Part shown: positions 47,031 through 57,109 of the stretch, piece by piece
Numbering within the stretch: position 1 is the first letter of the stretch
Layout of the letters: each line of letters begins with the position of its first letter
From: Lysobacterales bacterium
GTDB lineage: Bacteria; Pseudomonadota; Gammaproteobacteria; Xanthomonadales; Marinicellaceae
Length of the DNA stretch: 64,000 nt
Assembly: GCA_026988115.1 (NCBI GenBank)
Contig: JALSLV010000108.1
Span: forward strand, 1 to 64,000
Direction of reading: 5' to 3'
Translations under genes and position numbers: made by a program
The notes under the pieces: model-generated
Database searches by the model: none
What the model saw: the letters and a program-made list of their open reading frames with translations, nothing else
Told to the model about the DNA's origin: nothing

Positions 47031-47513
47031 TTAACTTTCTAGTGTTTCTTTAATGTATTTCTCAATATCCTGAGGCTTTTTAGTTGGTGCAAAACGTTTA
47101 ATGGGTTTGCCGTCTTTGCCGATGAGGAATTTAGTGAAGTTCCATTTTATTTTCTTGCCTAATGTACCACCGAGTTCGTCTTTGAGGTAGGAAAAAATAG
47201 GGTGCTCGTTTTTGCCATTGACATCGACTTTATCGAACATATCAAAATCAACACCGTAATTTTTTTGGCAAAAGCTAGCGATCTCTTCGTTGCTTCCTGG
47301 GTCTTGTTTGGCAAATTGATTGCATGGGAATCCTAAAATTTTCAATCCTGAATCTTGATACTCTTGGTGTAATTTTTGCAATCCTTCAAATTGTGGAGTT
47401 AATCCGCATTTGCTGGCGGTATTGACAACCAAAACCACCTTACCGTTATAATCGGACATAGAAACTTCTTCGCCAGTGATGGTTTTGGCTTTTAAATCGT
47501 AAAAATTGCTCAT
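47031..47513 (-). CDS. Glutathione peroxidase family protein (cysteine type)
   Basis: 160 residues. The peroxidatic Cys36 lies in [11 protein letters not shown], with the tetrad Gln in PCNQF and Trp in [11 protein letters not shown]. The residue is Cys rather than selenocysteine, and the lack of a tetramerisation loop is typical of bacterial enzymes that often use thioredoxin. Reduces organic and hydrogen peroxides. Cytoplasmic; neighbours include a GST and an OsmC protein. Confidence 0.95.
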   Translation of the reverse strand: MSNFYDLKAKTITGEEVSMSDYNGKVVLVVNTASKCGLTPQFEGLQKLHQEYQDSGLKILGFPCNQFAKQDPGSNEEIASFCQKNYGVDFDMFDKVDVNGKNEHPIFSYLKDELGGTLGKKIKWNFTKFLIGKDGKPIKRFAPTKKPQDIEKYIKETLES

Positions 47514-47580
47514 AAGAATCGCTCAATTGTGTTATTTCAGCCATAATAACATAAATTCATACATTTAGAGGCTAATCACA

Positions 47581-48246
47581 ATGATAATCATTCATCACTT
47601 AAATAATTCTCGTTCTCAACGTATTTTGTGGATGTGTGAAGAAATTGGAGTCGAATACCAAATTAAACACTACCAAAGAGTCAGCAAGACTAATTTAGCC
47701 CCAAAAGAATTATTTGACGTGCATCCATTGGGTAAATCACCCGTTATTACGGATGATGGTGGTATAACGGTGGCAGAATCTGGTGCCATTGTAGAGTATT
47801 TATCGGATGTGTACGGAAAAGAGTTAAAACCTCAAAAAAACTCTAAAGCTTATCGGCAGTATATTTATTGGTTGCATTTTGCTGAGGGCTCTTTGATGCC
47901 ACCCATGGTGCTCAAACTTATTTTTGATAAAATTAAAACCGCTCCCATGCCATTTTTTGTCAAACCCATTGCTAAAGGCATTGCCAATAAAGTTATGAAT
48001 GGCTATGTTGGACCCACTATCAAGAATAATATGATTTTTATCGAAAAACATTTGAGTGAAAACCAATGGTTTGCGGGTGATAAAATCTCTGGTGCGGATA
48101 TTCAGATGAGTTTTCCTTTGGAAGCAGCGATGATGGAAATGAAATCAAATAATTATCCAGCAATACAAAAATACGTGGATACCATTCATGCGCGTGATGC
48201 CTACAAAAAGGCCCTCGAAAAAGGAGGGCCTTATGATTATGCTTAG
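47581..48246 (+). CDS. Glutathione S-transferase
   Basis: 221 residues. Thioredoxin-like N-terminal domain with a Ser active-site region (HHLNNSRSQRILWMCEE), the cis-Pro GKSPVITDD and the glutathione-binding ESGAIVEYL. An all-helical C-terminal domain contains WFAGDKISGADIQMSFPLEA. The Ser-Arg-Ser start resembles bacterial beta/nu-like GSTs. Substrate unknown. It is divergent from the peroxidase by 67 bases, and the 3' end is convergent with osmC. Confidence 0.9.
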   Translation: MIIIHHLNNSRSQRILWMCEEIGVEYQIKHYQRVSKTNLAPKELFDVHPLGKSPVITDDGGITVAESGAIVEYLSDVYGKELKPQKNSKAYRQYIYWLHFAEGSLMPPMVLKLIFDKIKTAPMPFFVKPIAKGIANKVMNGYVGPTIKNNMIFIEKHLSENQWFAGDKISGADIQMSFPLEAAMMEMKSNNYPAIQKYVDTIHARDAYKKALEKGGPYDYA

Positions 48247-48258
48247 AGTTAATCAGGA

Positions 48259-48678
48259 TTATTCAACAATTTCAAAGTCATGGGTAATATTGACTGTTTT
48301 ATCCAACATGGCAGAAACTGAACAATATTTTTCAGCGGATAATTTAACAGCTCTTCCAACAGATTTTTCATCAATATTGCTGCCAGAAACTTTAAAGTGT
48401 ACATGAATATCAGTAAATATTCGTGGAAACTCATCGCGTCGTTCTGCGGTGGCAATAACTTCTAGCTTAGTTACCTCTTTTTTTGCTTTACCCAAGATAA
48501 GTTTAACGTCGATACCTGTACAGCCGATTAATCCAAATAAAACCATTTCCATTGGCGCTGGAGCTATTTTTTCTCCGTCTTTAGTAGTTGGTGCATCCAT
48601 GATAACCGATTTATTGCTGTCTGTTTTTCCTACAAAGGTATAATCTTGCAACCACGTTGCTGTAACTGTTTGACTCAT
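48259..48678 (-). CDS. OsmC/YhfA-type peroxiredoxin-like protein
   Basis: 139 residues with the OsmC family Cys pair: LIGCTGIDVKLIL and SAEKYCSVSAML, plus the start SQTVTATWLQDYTFVG. Length and motifs match the YhfA branch, whose peroxide role is less certain than that of Ohr and OsmC proper. Convergent with the GST gene, 12 bases between stops. GGAG precedes the ATG. Confidence 0.9.
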   Translation of the reverse strand: MSQTVTATWLQDYTFVGKTDSNKSVIMDAPTTKDGEKIAPAPMEMVLFGLIGCTGIDVKLILGKAKKEVTKLEVIATAERRDEFPRIFTDIHVHFKVSGSNIDEKSVGRAVKLSAEKYCSVSAMLDKTVNITHDFEIVE

Positions 48679-48763
48679 TTTATTCTCCTAATGATTTGTA
48701 TTATGGCATAATAGGCACTGTAATCTTTTTCACAAGTCAAATTCAACCATAAACCACAATAAA

Positions 48764-50191
48764 TTGCTAAAAATCAAACATTATTTTAAATCTTTGCTAC
48801 TCATTATACTTATGCTTTGTGTGGTGTCGTTTGTGTCATGGCAATTAACTCAGCAACGCATTGCCTTAGAAGCAGAAAACAAACTCAATGCCATCCAATC
48901 CATGCAGTCACCATTTACTTGGGATTTTTCAGACTTTAATCAACAAGTGGTTGAGTCCTTTCAACCTTATTGGCAGACAGATAACTCTCAAACTATTCAT
49001 GCCCAACAAGCCAGTAATCCCCAATTGTCAGTTAATTTTTCAGGGCAAACTTTAAGTACTTTGTTGCATGATAAGTTGATTATTTATTCGGCAACAACTT
49101 TGCAAGGGCAATTAAAAATTCAAATAAAAAACGAACTTGGTGATGGGGTCTTTTATTATTCTGAGTTGCATCATGTTTCGGGCAAAGTCATTGAAATTGA
49201 TTTAAAAAAAGCGTGGAAAGGTTATAAAACCACAGGAGAAAACGTTGCTTCAGTTATTTGGGGAAAAGAGTTAACAAAAATCAGTTCTTTGGTATTGGTA
49301 TTTGAAAACCCAAATAAAGCCATTACCATCAATAAAATTACATTGCCCTATTCACCACAAGTGTTATCAGTGAAACAAGTCAATATAAATTGCGATGGAT
49401 ACGTTGGCAAAACAGATGCGAGTTTAAGTGATGAAATAATTCAGTTTGAATTACAACAAAGGTGTTTATTGCCATCAAGCTATATGTGGTTAAAGCAAAG
49501 GCTTGCCATGCACTACCCTGAGTCTGTTTTCTCGATTAAAGGCATAAAATTATGGCAAAAATCAACCTTACATCAAGTCAACAAGTCCTATACGTCAATA
49601 ACTCTTTTTAATGTTATTTTGTATGCGGTATTAGCTCTTGGTTTGTTGTTGGTTTTTTGGTTAAGAGCACAGTATGCCATTAAAGAAAAAGCAATTGAAC
49701 AACCGTGGTATCAATGGGCAACCAAGCAAATGTTGTTTAAAGGTGCAAAAACAGCGATAAAACCCTATCACTTACTAATCAACTATGCGGTTGTTGTTAT
49801 CCCTACGCTTGTGGTATTTATTGTTATGGCATTTATTGATTTTCCAGAATTACAGGCATTTAAAAAATTTCCACTGTATTTCCTATGGGCATTGCTGCAA
49901 CAGTTCTTTTTGGGTTATGTACTAGCACAAAGAATTTTCTACAACAAAACCGAAAACCGCTTACTTTCTGCCTTATTGGCAGCTGCTGTTTTTTCATTAA
50001 TGCACGCTCCTTCGGTTACACTTGTTTTAGCCACATTTATTGCAGGTGGTTTGTGGGCTTACGCCTTTTTAGTCTTTAAACGCTTATTGCCATTGGCATT
50101 ATCTCACGCTGTGTTGGCACTTATGTTTTATCATGTTGTCACAGACAAAGTTCTTTACTCAGCAAAAGTTATGCAGTGGTTTTGGGAATAA
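48764..50191 (+). CDS. CPBP (Abi)-family membrane protein lacking the Glu-Glu motif
   Basis: 475 residues from TTG 48764. An N-terminal membrane helix (about 10-26) precedes a long extracytoplasmic region (about 30-275), then membrane helices. The C-terminal part has the CPBP landmarks AVFSLMHAPSVTLVLATFIAGGLWAYAF and LALSHAVLALMF, with the two metal-associated His. The first motif, usually E-E-x-x-F-R, reads LLQQFFLGYVLAQR, so the catalytic Glu residues are replaced by Gln. I believe such QQ forms exist as a subfamily. Peptidase activity is therefore doubtful. Confidence 0.72.
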   Translation: MLKIKHYFKSLLLIILMLCVVSFVSWQLTQQRIALEAENKLNAIQSMQSPFTWDFSDFNQQVVESFQPYWQTDNSQTIHAQQASNPQLSVNFSGQTLSTLLHDKLIIYSATTLQGQLKIQIKNELGDGVFYYSELHHVSGKVIEIDLKKAWKGYKTTGENVASVIWGKELTKISSLVLVFENPNKAITINKITLPYSPQVLSVKQVNINCDGYVGKTDASLSDEIIQFELQQRCLLPSSYMWLKQRLAMHYPESVFSIKGIKLWQKSTLHQVNKSYTSITLFNVILYAVLALGLLLVFWLRAQYAIKEKAIEQPWYQWATKQMLFKGAKTAIKPYHLLINYAVVVIPTLVVFIVMAFIDFPELQAFKKFPLYFLWALLQQFFLGYVLAQRIFYNKTENRLLSALLAAAVFSLMHAPSVTLVLATFIAGGLWAYAFLVFKRLLPLALSHAVLALMFYHVVTDKVLYSAKVMQWFWE

Positions 50192-50221
50192 ATTATAAAT
50201 TAACAAATTAGTAGGAAAAAA

Positions 50222-50839
50222 ATGAAAAAAATTATATTGGCATTAATTGTGTTTTACCAAACGATTTCATTTGCACAAAATGAAGAAAACCGAACGGTAG
50301 TTGTTGAGATTGATGGTAGGGAACAAAGTTTTGTTCTAAATAAACCCTCAAAAATAAGCATTGCCGATCGAGAGTATCCCATCACAATTAAAATGAATCC
50401 TTTTTCAGTGTTTAATCAAGCACATTTGCGGTTTAACTACCCTTCAAATTATCACGTCAGCCACGAAAAAATTAATTTTTTAGCAAAATCATGGAATATC
50501 GAAGGCAATGACTCGTTGATTATGGTTCACGACTACGGTGTCTTGATGAGTGAAGAAGATTTCCTTAAAACCTTGACAGACGAATTTAAAACCATGAAAG
50601 CTGATGTTAAAGAATCCACAAGTGAATTACAAACCAAGAAAACTGTTTTAAAAGGAAGAAAGTTACAAATTAAGCTGGGTAATTTCTCTTTGCACCAAGA
50701 GATTTTTCTTATTCCTAGAGAGACCAAAATGAGCATCCTAATTATTCAAGACATGTTGTCTAAGGACGGCAAACACAGCAATGAATACAACAACTTAAGA
50801 AAAACGCTGGAGCAAACTTTGCTGGTGGAAAGCAATTAA
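50222..50839 (+). CDS. Exported protein of unknown function
   Basis: 205 residues with a signal peptide (MKKIILALIVFYQTISFA-QN). The mature part is beta-rich at first (NRTVVVEIDGREQSFVLNKP), then mixed, with LRFNYPSNYHVSHEKINF and a helical basic segment. No Cys and no recognised family. TAGGAAAA lies before the ATG. It is 30 bases downstream of the CPBP-like gene, so the two probably share a transcript. Confidence 0.65.
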   Translation: MKKIILALIVFYQTISFAQNEENRTVVVEIDGREQSFVLNKPSKISIADREYPITIKMNPFSVFNQAHLRFNYPSNYHVSHEKINFLAKSWNIEGNDSLIMVHDYGVLMSEEDFLKTLTDEFKTMKADVKESTSELQTKKTVLKGRKLQIKLGNFSLHQEIFLIPRETKMSILIIQDMLSKDGKHSNEYNNLRKTLEQTLLVESN

Positions 50840-50867
50840 CTGTTAAAACCTATTGGGGTCTTTAATT

Positions 50868-50918
50868 AACACAAACCTCACTTACTGACAACGTTATGTC
50901 AGTTAAGGGGTTTGTGTT
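50868..50918. terminator. Long hairpin, possible terminator or attenuator
   Basis: Outer arms 50868-50877 and 50909-50918 are complementary over 10 bases, and inner arms 50884-50890 and 50897-50903 over 7. It lies between the exported protein gene and uvrA. The stem is not followed by a T tract, so rho-independent termination is uncertain. Confidence 0.45.
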
Positions 50919-50999
50919 GTTGTTGCAACTAAAAATACCTGTGCAAAGAATTGAAATTTAAGTTAAACTACTGGGTTTTCTGTCTTTAGTGAAGTCACC

Positions 51000-53825
51000 A
51001 TGAAATCCATTAGTTTACGCGGTGCGCGTACGCATAACTTAAAAAATATTGATATTGACTTACCACGCAATAAACTCATTGTAATTACGGGTTTATCGGG
51101 TTCGGGCAAATCTTCCTTGGCATTCGACACCATTTATGCAGAAGGACAAAGACGTTATGTTGAATCCTTATCGGCTTATGCGCGGCAATTTTTATCCTTG
51201 ATGCCCAAACCAGATATTGATCATATCGAAGGTTTATCGCCAGCGATTTCTATCGAACAAAAATCCACTTCTCACAACCCACGTTCGACCGTTGGCACCA
51301 TTACTGAAATCAACGATTACTTGCGTTTATTGTATGCCCGTGTGGGCACGCCTTGTTGCCCAAAACACGGCATAAAATTGGAAGCCCAAACCGTTTCAGA
51401 AATGGTTGACAGAATTTTACAACTCGATTCTAGTCGAAAATATATGGTATTGGCTCCAATCGTACGTAACCGTAAGGGCGAACATTCCTTAATGATGGAA
51501 CAACTCATGAGCAGTGGTTATGTGCGGGTTCGCATCGATGGAAGGATTTACGATTTAGATGATTTACCCCCGATTAATAAAAAATTAAAACACAACATCG
51601 AAGCGGTTGTTGATCGGTTTAAAATTAAACAAGACATGGCACAAAGACTGGCAGAATCTATTGAATCGGCTTTAGTTTTATCCGAAGGATTGGTGCAAGT
51701 CGTGTCCTTTGATGATGACGAAGGCGTCGAGCCTGTTGATGTATTATTTAGCGAATTATTCTCTTGTTCGGTTTGTGATTATTCCTTAGAAGAACTTGAA
51801 CCCCGTTTGTTTTCATTCAACAACCCAAATGGTGCCTGCCCAGAATGCGATGGCTTGGGCATTAGTCAATATTTTGATCCAGAGCGAATCGTTGTTTCAA
51901 AAGATTTGTCCATGGCAAAAGGTGCAGTACGTGGTTGGGACAGGCGTAACGGTTATTATTTTCAAATGTTGTTGGCAATTTCGGAGCATTATAACTTTGA
52001 TTTAGAAACACCGTTTAAAGACCTGCCTAAAAAGATTCAAGACGTCATCATGTTTGGCTCAAAAGAAGAATTGATACAGTTTAAATATTCATCTGAAAAG
52101 ATTGAATTTAACCGCTCAAGTGCTTTTGAAGGCATTGCCAACAACATGAAACGCCGTTACAAAGAAACTGAATCGAATATGGTGCGCGAAGAATTAAACA
52201 AATACATCAGCGTTAAAAAATGCGATGTTTGCAATGGCGAACGCTTAAACGAAGCCGCTCGAAATGTCTTTGTTGCCGATAAATCTTTGCCCTATGTCAA
52301 CTCTTTAAGTATTGCTGACTGTTATGACTATTTTAAAAACCTCAAATTAAAAGGCAGCAAAGGCGAAATTGCTGAAAAGATTCTCAAAGAAATTCAAGAA
52401 CGCTTGGAGTTTTTGGTTAATGTGGGATTAAATTATTTATCACTCGAACGCAATGCCAATTCACTTTCGGGCGGCGAGGCACAACGTATCAGATTAGCTA
52501 GCCAAATTGGCGCAGGTTTAGTTGGTGTTATGTATGTCTTGGATGAACCTTCCATCGGTTTACACCAACGTGATAACGAAAAACTCTTGCATACCTTAAC
52601 CAAACTGCGTGATTTAGGCAATACCGTTATTGTGGTCGAACACGACGAAGATGCCATTGCCAAAGCCGATCATGTGGTGGATATTGGACCAGGTTCGGGC
52701 ATACATGGCGGTTATATCGTTGCCCAAGGTACTCCCAAGCAAATAACTGCCAATCCAAAATCCATAACGGGACAATATTTATCAGGCAAAAAGAAAATAG
52801 AAGTACCCAAAAAACGCACCAAAATCGCAAAAGATAAAGTCTTTACCCTCAAAGGTGCAACGGGTAACAATTTAAAAAATGTCGATTTAAAAATCCCTGC
52901 GGGTTTATTCACTTGCATCACGGGTGTTTCTGGTTCGGGCAAATCCACCTTAATCAATGCCACATTTTATAAAGTTTTGGCACAAGAATTGAACCGAAAC
53001 TCAAATCGACCTGCTGCTTACAAATCTTTTGAAAACATAGATTTATTCGATAAAGTGGTCGAAATAAACCAAAAAGCCATCGGTAGAACACCGCGTTCAA
53101 ACCCAGCAACCTACACGCAATTATTTACACCCTTACGTGAATTATTTGCTGGTACGCCTGAATCACGTGCCCGTGGCTACAAACCAGGACGCTTTAGTTT
53201 TAATGTCAAAGGCGGACGTTGCGAAGCCTGTTCAGGCGATGGTTTAATCAAAGTTGAAATGCATTTCTTGCCCGATGTTTACGTAACTTGTGATGTCTGT
53301 AAAGGCAAACGCTACAACCGTGAAACCTTAGATATTCGCTACAAAGGCAAAAATATATACGATGTATTGAATATGACTATCGAAGAAGCGCAAGGGTTCT
53401 TTGATGCCATTCCAACCATCAAAATGCGCCTAGACACCTTAATGGATGTCGGTCTAAGTTACATAACGCTCGGACAAAACGCCACAACGCTATCAGGAGG
53501 AGAAGCGCAACGCATTAAATTGGCAAAAGAGCTCTCCAAACGCGACACAGGCAAAACCATCTACATCTTGGACGAACCCACCACAGGATTACACTTTGCA
53601 GATATAAAACAATTGCTGGCTGTCCTGCATCGCTTGCGCGACAAAGGCAATACCATTGTTGTTATCGAACACAATTTAGATGTGGTCAAAACTGCCGATT
53701 GGGTGGTTGATTTAGGCCCCGAAGGCGGAGATTTAGGTGGCAAAATAGTCGCCCAAGGCACTCCAGAGGATATTTGCAAAAAATACAAAACCCATACCAC
53801 CCATTTTTTAAAGAACATGCTTTAA
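51000..53825 (+). CDS. uvrA: Excinuclease ABC subunit A
   Basis: 941 residues, full length. Two ABC modules with P-loops GLSGSGKSS (31-39) and [10 protein letters not shown], signature motifs [14 protein letters not shown] and [14 protein letters not shown], and zinc fingers CSVCDYSLE to CPECDGL and CEACSGDG to CDVCKGKR. It scans DNA for lesions and loads UvrB in nucleotide excision repair. I did not see a clear SOS box in the 160 bases upstream. Confidence 0.98.
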   Translation: MKSISLRGARTHNLKNIDIDLPRNKLIVITGLSGSGKSSLAFDTIYAEGQRRYVESLSAYARQFLSLMPKPDIDHIEGLSPAISIEQKSTSHNPRSTVGTITEINDYLRLLYARVGTPCCPKHGIKLEAQTVSEMVDRILQLDSSRKYMVLAPIVRNRKGEHSLMMEQLMSSGYVRVRIDGRIYDLDDLPPINKKLKHNIEAVVDRFKIKQDMAQRLAESIESALVLSEGLVQVVSFDDDEGVEPVDVLFSELFSCSVCDYSLEELEPRLFSFNNPNGACPECDGLGISQYFDPERIVVSKDLSMAKGAVRGWDRRNGYYFQMLLAISEHYNFDLETPFKDLPKKIQDVIMFGSKEELIQFKYSSEKIEFNRSSAFEGIANNMKRRYKETESNMVREELNKYISVKKCDVCNGERLNEAARNVFVADKSLPYVNSLSIADCYDYFKNLKLKGSKGEIAEKILKEIQERLEFLVNVGLNYLSLERNANSLSGGEAQRIRLASQIGAGLVGVMYVLDEPSIGLHQRDNEKLLHTLTKLRDLGNTVIVVEHDEDAIAKADHVVDIGPGSGIHGGYIVAQGTPKQITANPKSITGQYLSGKKKIEVPKKRTKIAKDKVFTLKGATGNNLKNVDLKIPAGLFTCITGVSGSGKSTLINATFYKVLAQELNRNSNRPAAYKSFENIDLFDKVVEINQKAIGRTPRSNPATYTQLFTPLRELFAGTPESRARGYKPGRFSFNVKGGRCEACSGDGLIKVEMHFLPDVYVTCDVCKGKRYNRETLDIRYKGKNIYDVLNMTIEEAQGFFDAIPTIKMRLDTLMDVGLSYITLGQNATTLSGGEAQRIKLAKELSKRDTGKTIYILDEPTTGLHFADIKQLLAVLHRLRDKGNTIVVIEHNLDVVKTADWVVDLGPEGGDLGGKIVAQGTPEDICKKYKTHTTHFLKNML

Positions 53826-53883
53826 TCTGGCTAACGCCCACAGCTGCGCTGTTTTAAGGCACGCAATGATAATAAAAAAACGT

Positions 53884-53914
53884 GTCATTGCGAGGAGGTG
53901 CGACGTGGCAATCT
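53884..53914. repeat. Half copy of the TCATTGCGAGGAG palindromic repeat
   Basis: Reads GTCATTGCGAGGAGGTGCGA then CGTGGCAATCT, the left half of the dispersed family. It lies in the gap between the convergent uvrA and ADP-ribosylglycohydrolase genes, where nothing else is seen. Confidence 0.75.
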
Positions 53915-54000
53915 CATTGGGTATCGTGTTCTTATTTGAGACCAAGTAACACAGTGTTTTTGTCGGGTGGACAATGCCAACCGATAGTGTTTCAAATATC

Positions 54001-54912
54001 TCAAACACTCTTTAAACTCAAGTAATACAAAGCATCTGCAAGTTTGATTATTTTTTGTTTAGATTCCAAGATTTGTAATTGTGGGTTTTTAATGGCTTTT
54101 AAGCCATTTTTAGCACCCCAGATAGCACTGGACATGGTGGCAATAGTATCGGTATCGCCTTTGAGGTTTTGGACGAATTTTATCAATTCATTGAAATCTT
54201 GATTGAGAAAACGCAGGGCAAGGTAAACGGCAGTGACTGTAGAATTTATAGCTTCTATGCCATTGCCCAATTTTTTTGCAACTTCTTTGGTTGTTGGTTT
54301 GCCGGTATTTTCTAGCCATTTTTTAACTTGCAATAACTTTCTTTTATACTCGTTATCGTTTGTTTCGATAAGTTGTTGCACGATTGTTTCTTGCTTATCT
54401 TTAAGCATGATAACGATTGCTTGAGCAATGATTTTTGCCCCTGTTATTGCATCAGGGTGTGCGTGGGTAATTACCGATGATTGTTCGATTGCGTGTTGCA
54501 TTAATCGTGAGTTGTGTGAGTAAAATAATGCCACGGGTGCAATACGCATGGCAGCCCCATTTCCATAAGATCCATCTTTAAAATATTTGGTATTGAGATT
54601 GCGCCAGTCTTGTCCTTTTTTTATCGCTTTGAGTAGTTTTGCAGCAGTTGCTCCATAACCCCGTGAGAATTGATAGCTGCTTGAATAATGTTCAGCCAGA
54701 GCATCTTGGTTGATACCCTGATAAGCAATCAGTGATTGGGCTGTATCGATTGTCATTTGGGTGTCATCGGTGTAGCGAATTTCTCCTGTTTTTGTAGTGC
54801 TAAAGAACTTCCATAAAAAACGTTCAATAATTCCACCTTCAAACGGAGCACCTAACGCATCACCGAGTGCTAGACCAACTAAACATCCGTGGTATTTATC
54901 TTGTTTATTCAT
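54001..54912 (-). CDS. ADP-ribosylglycohydrolase (ARH/DraG) family protein
   Basis: 303 residues. Family motifs: GCLVGLALGDALGAPFEGG, the metal site RYTDDTQMTIDTAQSL (Thr-Asp-Asp), SYGNGAAMRIAPVALFY, THAHPDAITGAKIIAQAI and the C-terminal metal site LKGDTDTIATMSSAIWGA. These enzymes remove ADP-ribose from proteins or other targets with two Mg ions. No ADP-ribosyltransferase or nitrogenase target is nearby, so the substrate is unknown. Divergent from ggt. Confidence 0.93.
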   Translation of the reverse strand: MNKQDKYHGCLVGLALGDALGAPFEGGIIERFLWKFFSTTKTGEIRYTDDTQMTIDTAQSLIAYQGINQDALAEHYSSSYQFSRGYGATAAKLLKAIKKGQDWRNLNTKYFKDGSYGNGAAMRIAPVALFYSHNSRLMQHAIEQSSVITHAHPDAITGAKIIAQAIVIMLKDKQETIVQQLIETNDNEYKRKLLQVKKWLENTGKPTTKEVAKKLGNGIEAINSTVTAVYLALRFLNQDFNELIKFVQNLKGDTDTIATMSSAIWGAKNGLKAIKNPQLQILESKQKIIKLADALYYLSLKSV

Positions 54913-54942
54913 GAATTAAAAGACAAAGCCGTTTGCTGATAG

Positions 54943-54972
54943 TTCAAATATTTTCAGTTACTGGTGTATAAT
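54943..54972 (+). promoter_or_regulatory. Promoter of ggt
   Basis: TTCAAA (54943-54948), an 18-base spacer, consensus TATAAT (54967-54972). It ends 28 bases before the ATG. Confidence 0.5.
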
Positions 54973-55000
54973 CAGTTTAATAATTCAATGGTATAAACTT

Positions 55001-56680
55001 ATGTTTAAATATATTCTTATTTTATTCGTGGTGCTAACAGCATCCGCAGGCGATCGCGTAACAGGTCAGTCCTTTGCAACGCGTTCACCTGTTATTGCCT
55101 CGCACGGTATGGCAGCCACTTCGCAACCCTTGGCGACTCAGGTGGCGTTGGATATTTTGAAATCAGGAGGTAATGCTATCGATGCAGCCATCGCAGCTAA
55201 TGCCATGTTGGGTTTGGTTGAACCAACTGGCAATGGCATGGGCGGTGATATTTTTGCCATCATTTGGGATGCAAAAACGCAAAAACTTTATGGATTAAAT
55301 GGTTCGGGACGATCGCCCAAATCCTTGAGCAGACAATGGTTTATTGATAAGGGTTATGACAAAATTCCATCTCATGGACCGCTGCCTGTTTCAGTGCCTG
55401 GCGCTGTCGATGGTTGGTTTATGCTGCACGATAAATTTGGCGTTAAGTCCATGCAAGAAATCTTACAACCCGCTATAGATTATGCTGAAAATGGTGCACC
55501 AATAACGCAATTAATTGCCTATTATTGGAACCTATCTGTGCCACGTCTAAGTAAATATGAAGGTTTTAATCAACAATACACCATCAATGGCAAAGCCCCC
55601 AAAGAAGGTCAACTCTGGAAAAACCCCAATTTAGCCAAAACATTAAAAATCATTGCAAAAGAGGGCCGTGACGCTTTTTATAAAGGTAAAATAGCACATA
55701 CCATCGCAGATTACATGAAAAAGCAAGGGGGTTTTCTTAGTTATGAGGACATGGCATCCCACCATGGGCAATGGGTTGAACCTGTTAGCACAAATTATCG
55801 CGGTTATGATGTATGGGAATTGCCACCCAACGGCCAAGGCATTGCGGCGTTGCAGATATTAAATATTTTGGAACAATTTGATGTGTCCAAGATGAAGTTG
55901 GATTCCGCCCAGTATGTTCATTTATTTACCGAAGCCAAAAAGCTTGCCTTTGAAGATCGAGCTCAATTTTACGCTGACCCTGATTTTAACAAAATACCCG
56001 TTAAACAACTGATTTCTAAATCTTATGCCAAAAAAAGAGCCAAGCTTATCAATCTTAAACGGGCGGGTAAAAGTTATCCCGCTGGCAACCCTGCCTTAGA
56101 AAAAGGCGATACTATTTATTTAACTGTTGCCGATACGTTTGGCAATATGGTTTCACTAATCCAAAGTAATTACCGTGGTATGGGCTCGGGCATGACACCT
56201 CCTGGGTTGGGTTTTATTCTACAAGATCGCGGTGAATTATTCACATTACAAGAAAATCATTTCAATACATTTGAGGGCGGTAAACGCCCTTTCCACACCA
56301 TTATTCCTGCATTTATTACCAAAAAAGGTCACCCGTGGATGAGTTTTGGCTTAATGGGTGGAGCAATGCAGCCCCAAGGGCATGCACAAATTGTGGTGAA
56401 TATGATTGATTTTGGACTGAATGTACAAGAAGCCGGTGATGCCGTTCGAATTCATCACACAGGTTCGTCCGAACCAACCGGAGAGCACATGACTCATGGT
56501 GGAATTCTCAATCTAGAATCAGGATTTAGTTATGCAACCATTCGTGCTTTGATGCGAATGGGGCATAAAATTCAATTTGCTAATGGTCCTTATGGTGGCT
56601 ACCAAGCCATTAGGATTAAAGATGGTATCTACTGGGGAGCATCCGAATCACGCAAAGATGGACAAGCAGCAGGCTATTAG
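55001..56680 (+). CDS. ggt: Gamma-glutamyltransferase family protein
   Basis: 559 residues with a signal peptide (MFKYILILFVVLTASAG). An autoprocessed Ntn-hydrolase: the self-cleavage and catalytic Thr is in KGDTIYLTVADTFGNMVSLIQ, preceded by the large-subunit signature GGNAIDAAIAANAMLGLVEPTGNGMGGD. PFHTIIPAFI and FGLMGGAMQPQGHAQI follow in the small subunit. It acts on glutathione and other gamma-glutamyl compounds in the periplasm, supplying amino acids or breaking thiols. TIYLTV replaces the usual THxSVV, as in a recognised sub-branch. Confidence 0.9.
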   Translation: MFKYILILFVVLTASAGDRVTGQSFATRSPVIASHGMAATSQPLATQVALDILKSGGNAIDAAIAANAMLGLVEPTGNGMGGDIFAIIWDAKTQKLYGLNGSGRSPKSLSRQWFIDKGYDKIPSHGPLPVSVPGAVDGWFMLHDKFGVKSMQEILQPAIDYAENGAPITQLIAYYWNLSVPRLSKYEGFNQQYTINGKAPKEGQLWKNPNLAKTLKIIAKEGRDAFYKGKIAHTIADYMKKQGGFLSYEDMASHHGQWVEPVSTNYRGYDVWELPPNGQGIAALQILNILEQFDVSKMKLDSAQYVHLFTEAKKLAFEDRAQFYADPDFNKIPVKQLISKSYAKKRAKLINLKRAGKSYPAGNPALEKGDTIYLTVADTFGNMVSLIQSNYRGMGSGMTPPGLGFILQDRGELFTLQENHFNTFEGGKRPFHTIIPAFITKKGHPWMSFGLMGGAMQPQGHAQIVVNMIDFGLNVQEAGDAVRIHHTGSSEPTGEHMTHGGILNLESGFSYATIRALMRMGHKIQFANGPYGGYQAIRIKDGIYWGASESRKDGQAAGY

Positions 56681-56686
56681 TAATTT

Positions 56687-57109
56687 TTAGTTCTGTTTAA
56701 TCCACTGCAATAATTGAGGCAATTGTAAAGCCCCTGACATGCGATTGGCTTCTTTGCCATTTTTAAATGCCATAAGAGTTGGAATAGAACGAATGCCTAA
56801 TTGCCCTGAGAGTTGTTGCTCCTGCTCAGTATTGATTTTTATTAAGATGTAATCACCTTTCAGTTGTGATGCTGCTTGATTAAATATTGGCGTCATCATT
56901 TTGCATGGGCCGCACCAAGGTGCCCAAAAATCAACAATTACGGGCAAGGAGGATTTTGTGGTTACTTTATTAAAAGTTTTGGTATCCACCTCTATGGCTT
57001 TATTGCTGAATAAATCATCGTGGCATTTGCCACAATGAGGGTTGTCTTTTAAGCGATTATCTGGCACTCTATTAATTGCCAAACACATTGTACACACCAC
57101 TGTTTTCAT
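56687..57109 (-). CDS. trxC: Thioredoxin 2 (TrxC)
   Basis: 140 residues. The N-terminal zinc finger (C6, C9, C26, C29: VVCTMC and HCGKCH) identifies Trx2. The redox site WCGPC (C66, C69) and cis-Pro in IRSIPTLM complete the thioredoxin fold. A reductant for oxidised proteins and peroxidases, possibly serving the peroxidase at 47031. The ATG overlaps the stop of the preceding regulator gene by 4 bases, so the pair is translationally coupled. It converges on ggt with 6 bases between stops. Confidence 0.96.
   Translation of the reverse strand: MKTVVCTMCLAINRVPDNRLKDNPHCGKCHDDLFSNKAIEVDTKTFNKVTTKSSLPVIVDFWAPWCGPCKMMTPIFNQAASQLKGDYILIKINTEQEQQLSGQLGIRSIPTLMAFKNGKEANRMSGALQLPQLLQWIKQN

Noticed and set aside
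50940-50999. SOS (LexA) box before uvrA
   Set aside because: No sequence resembling CTGT-N8-ACAG was seen in the 160 bases before the start.
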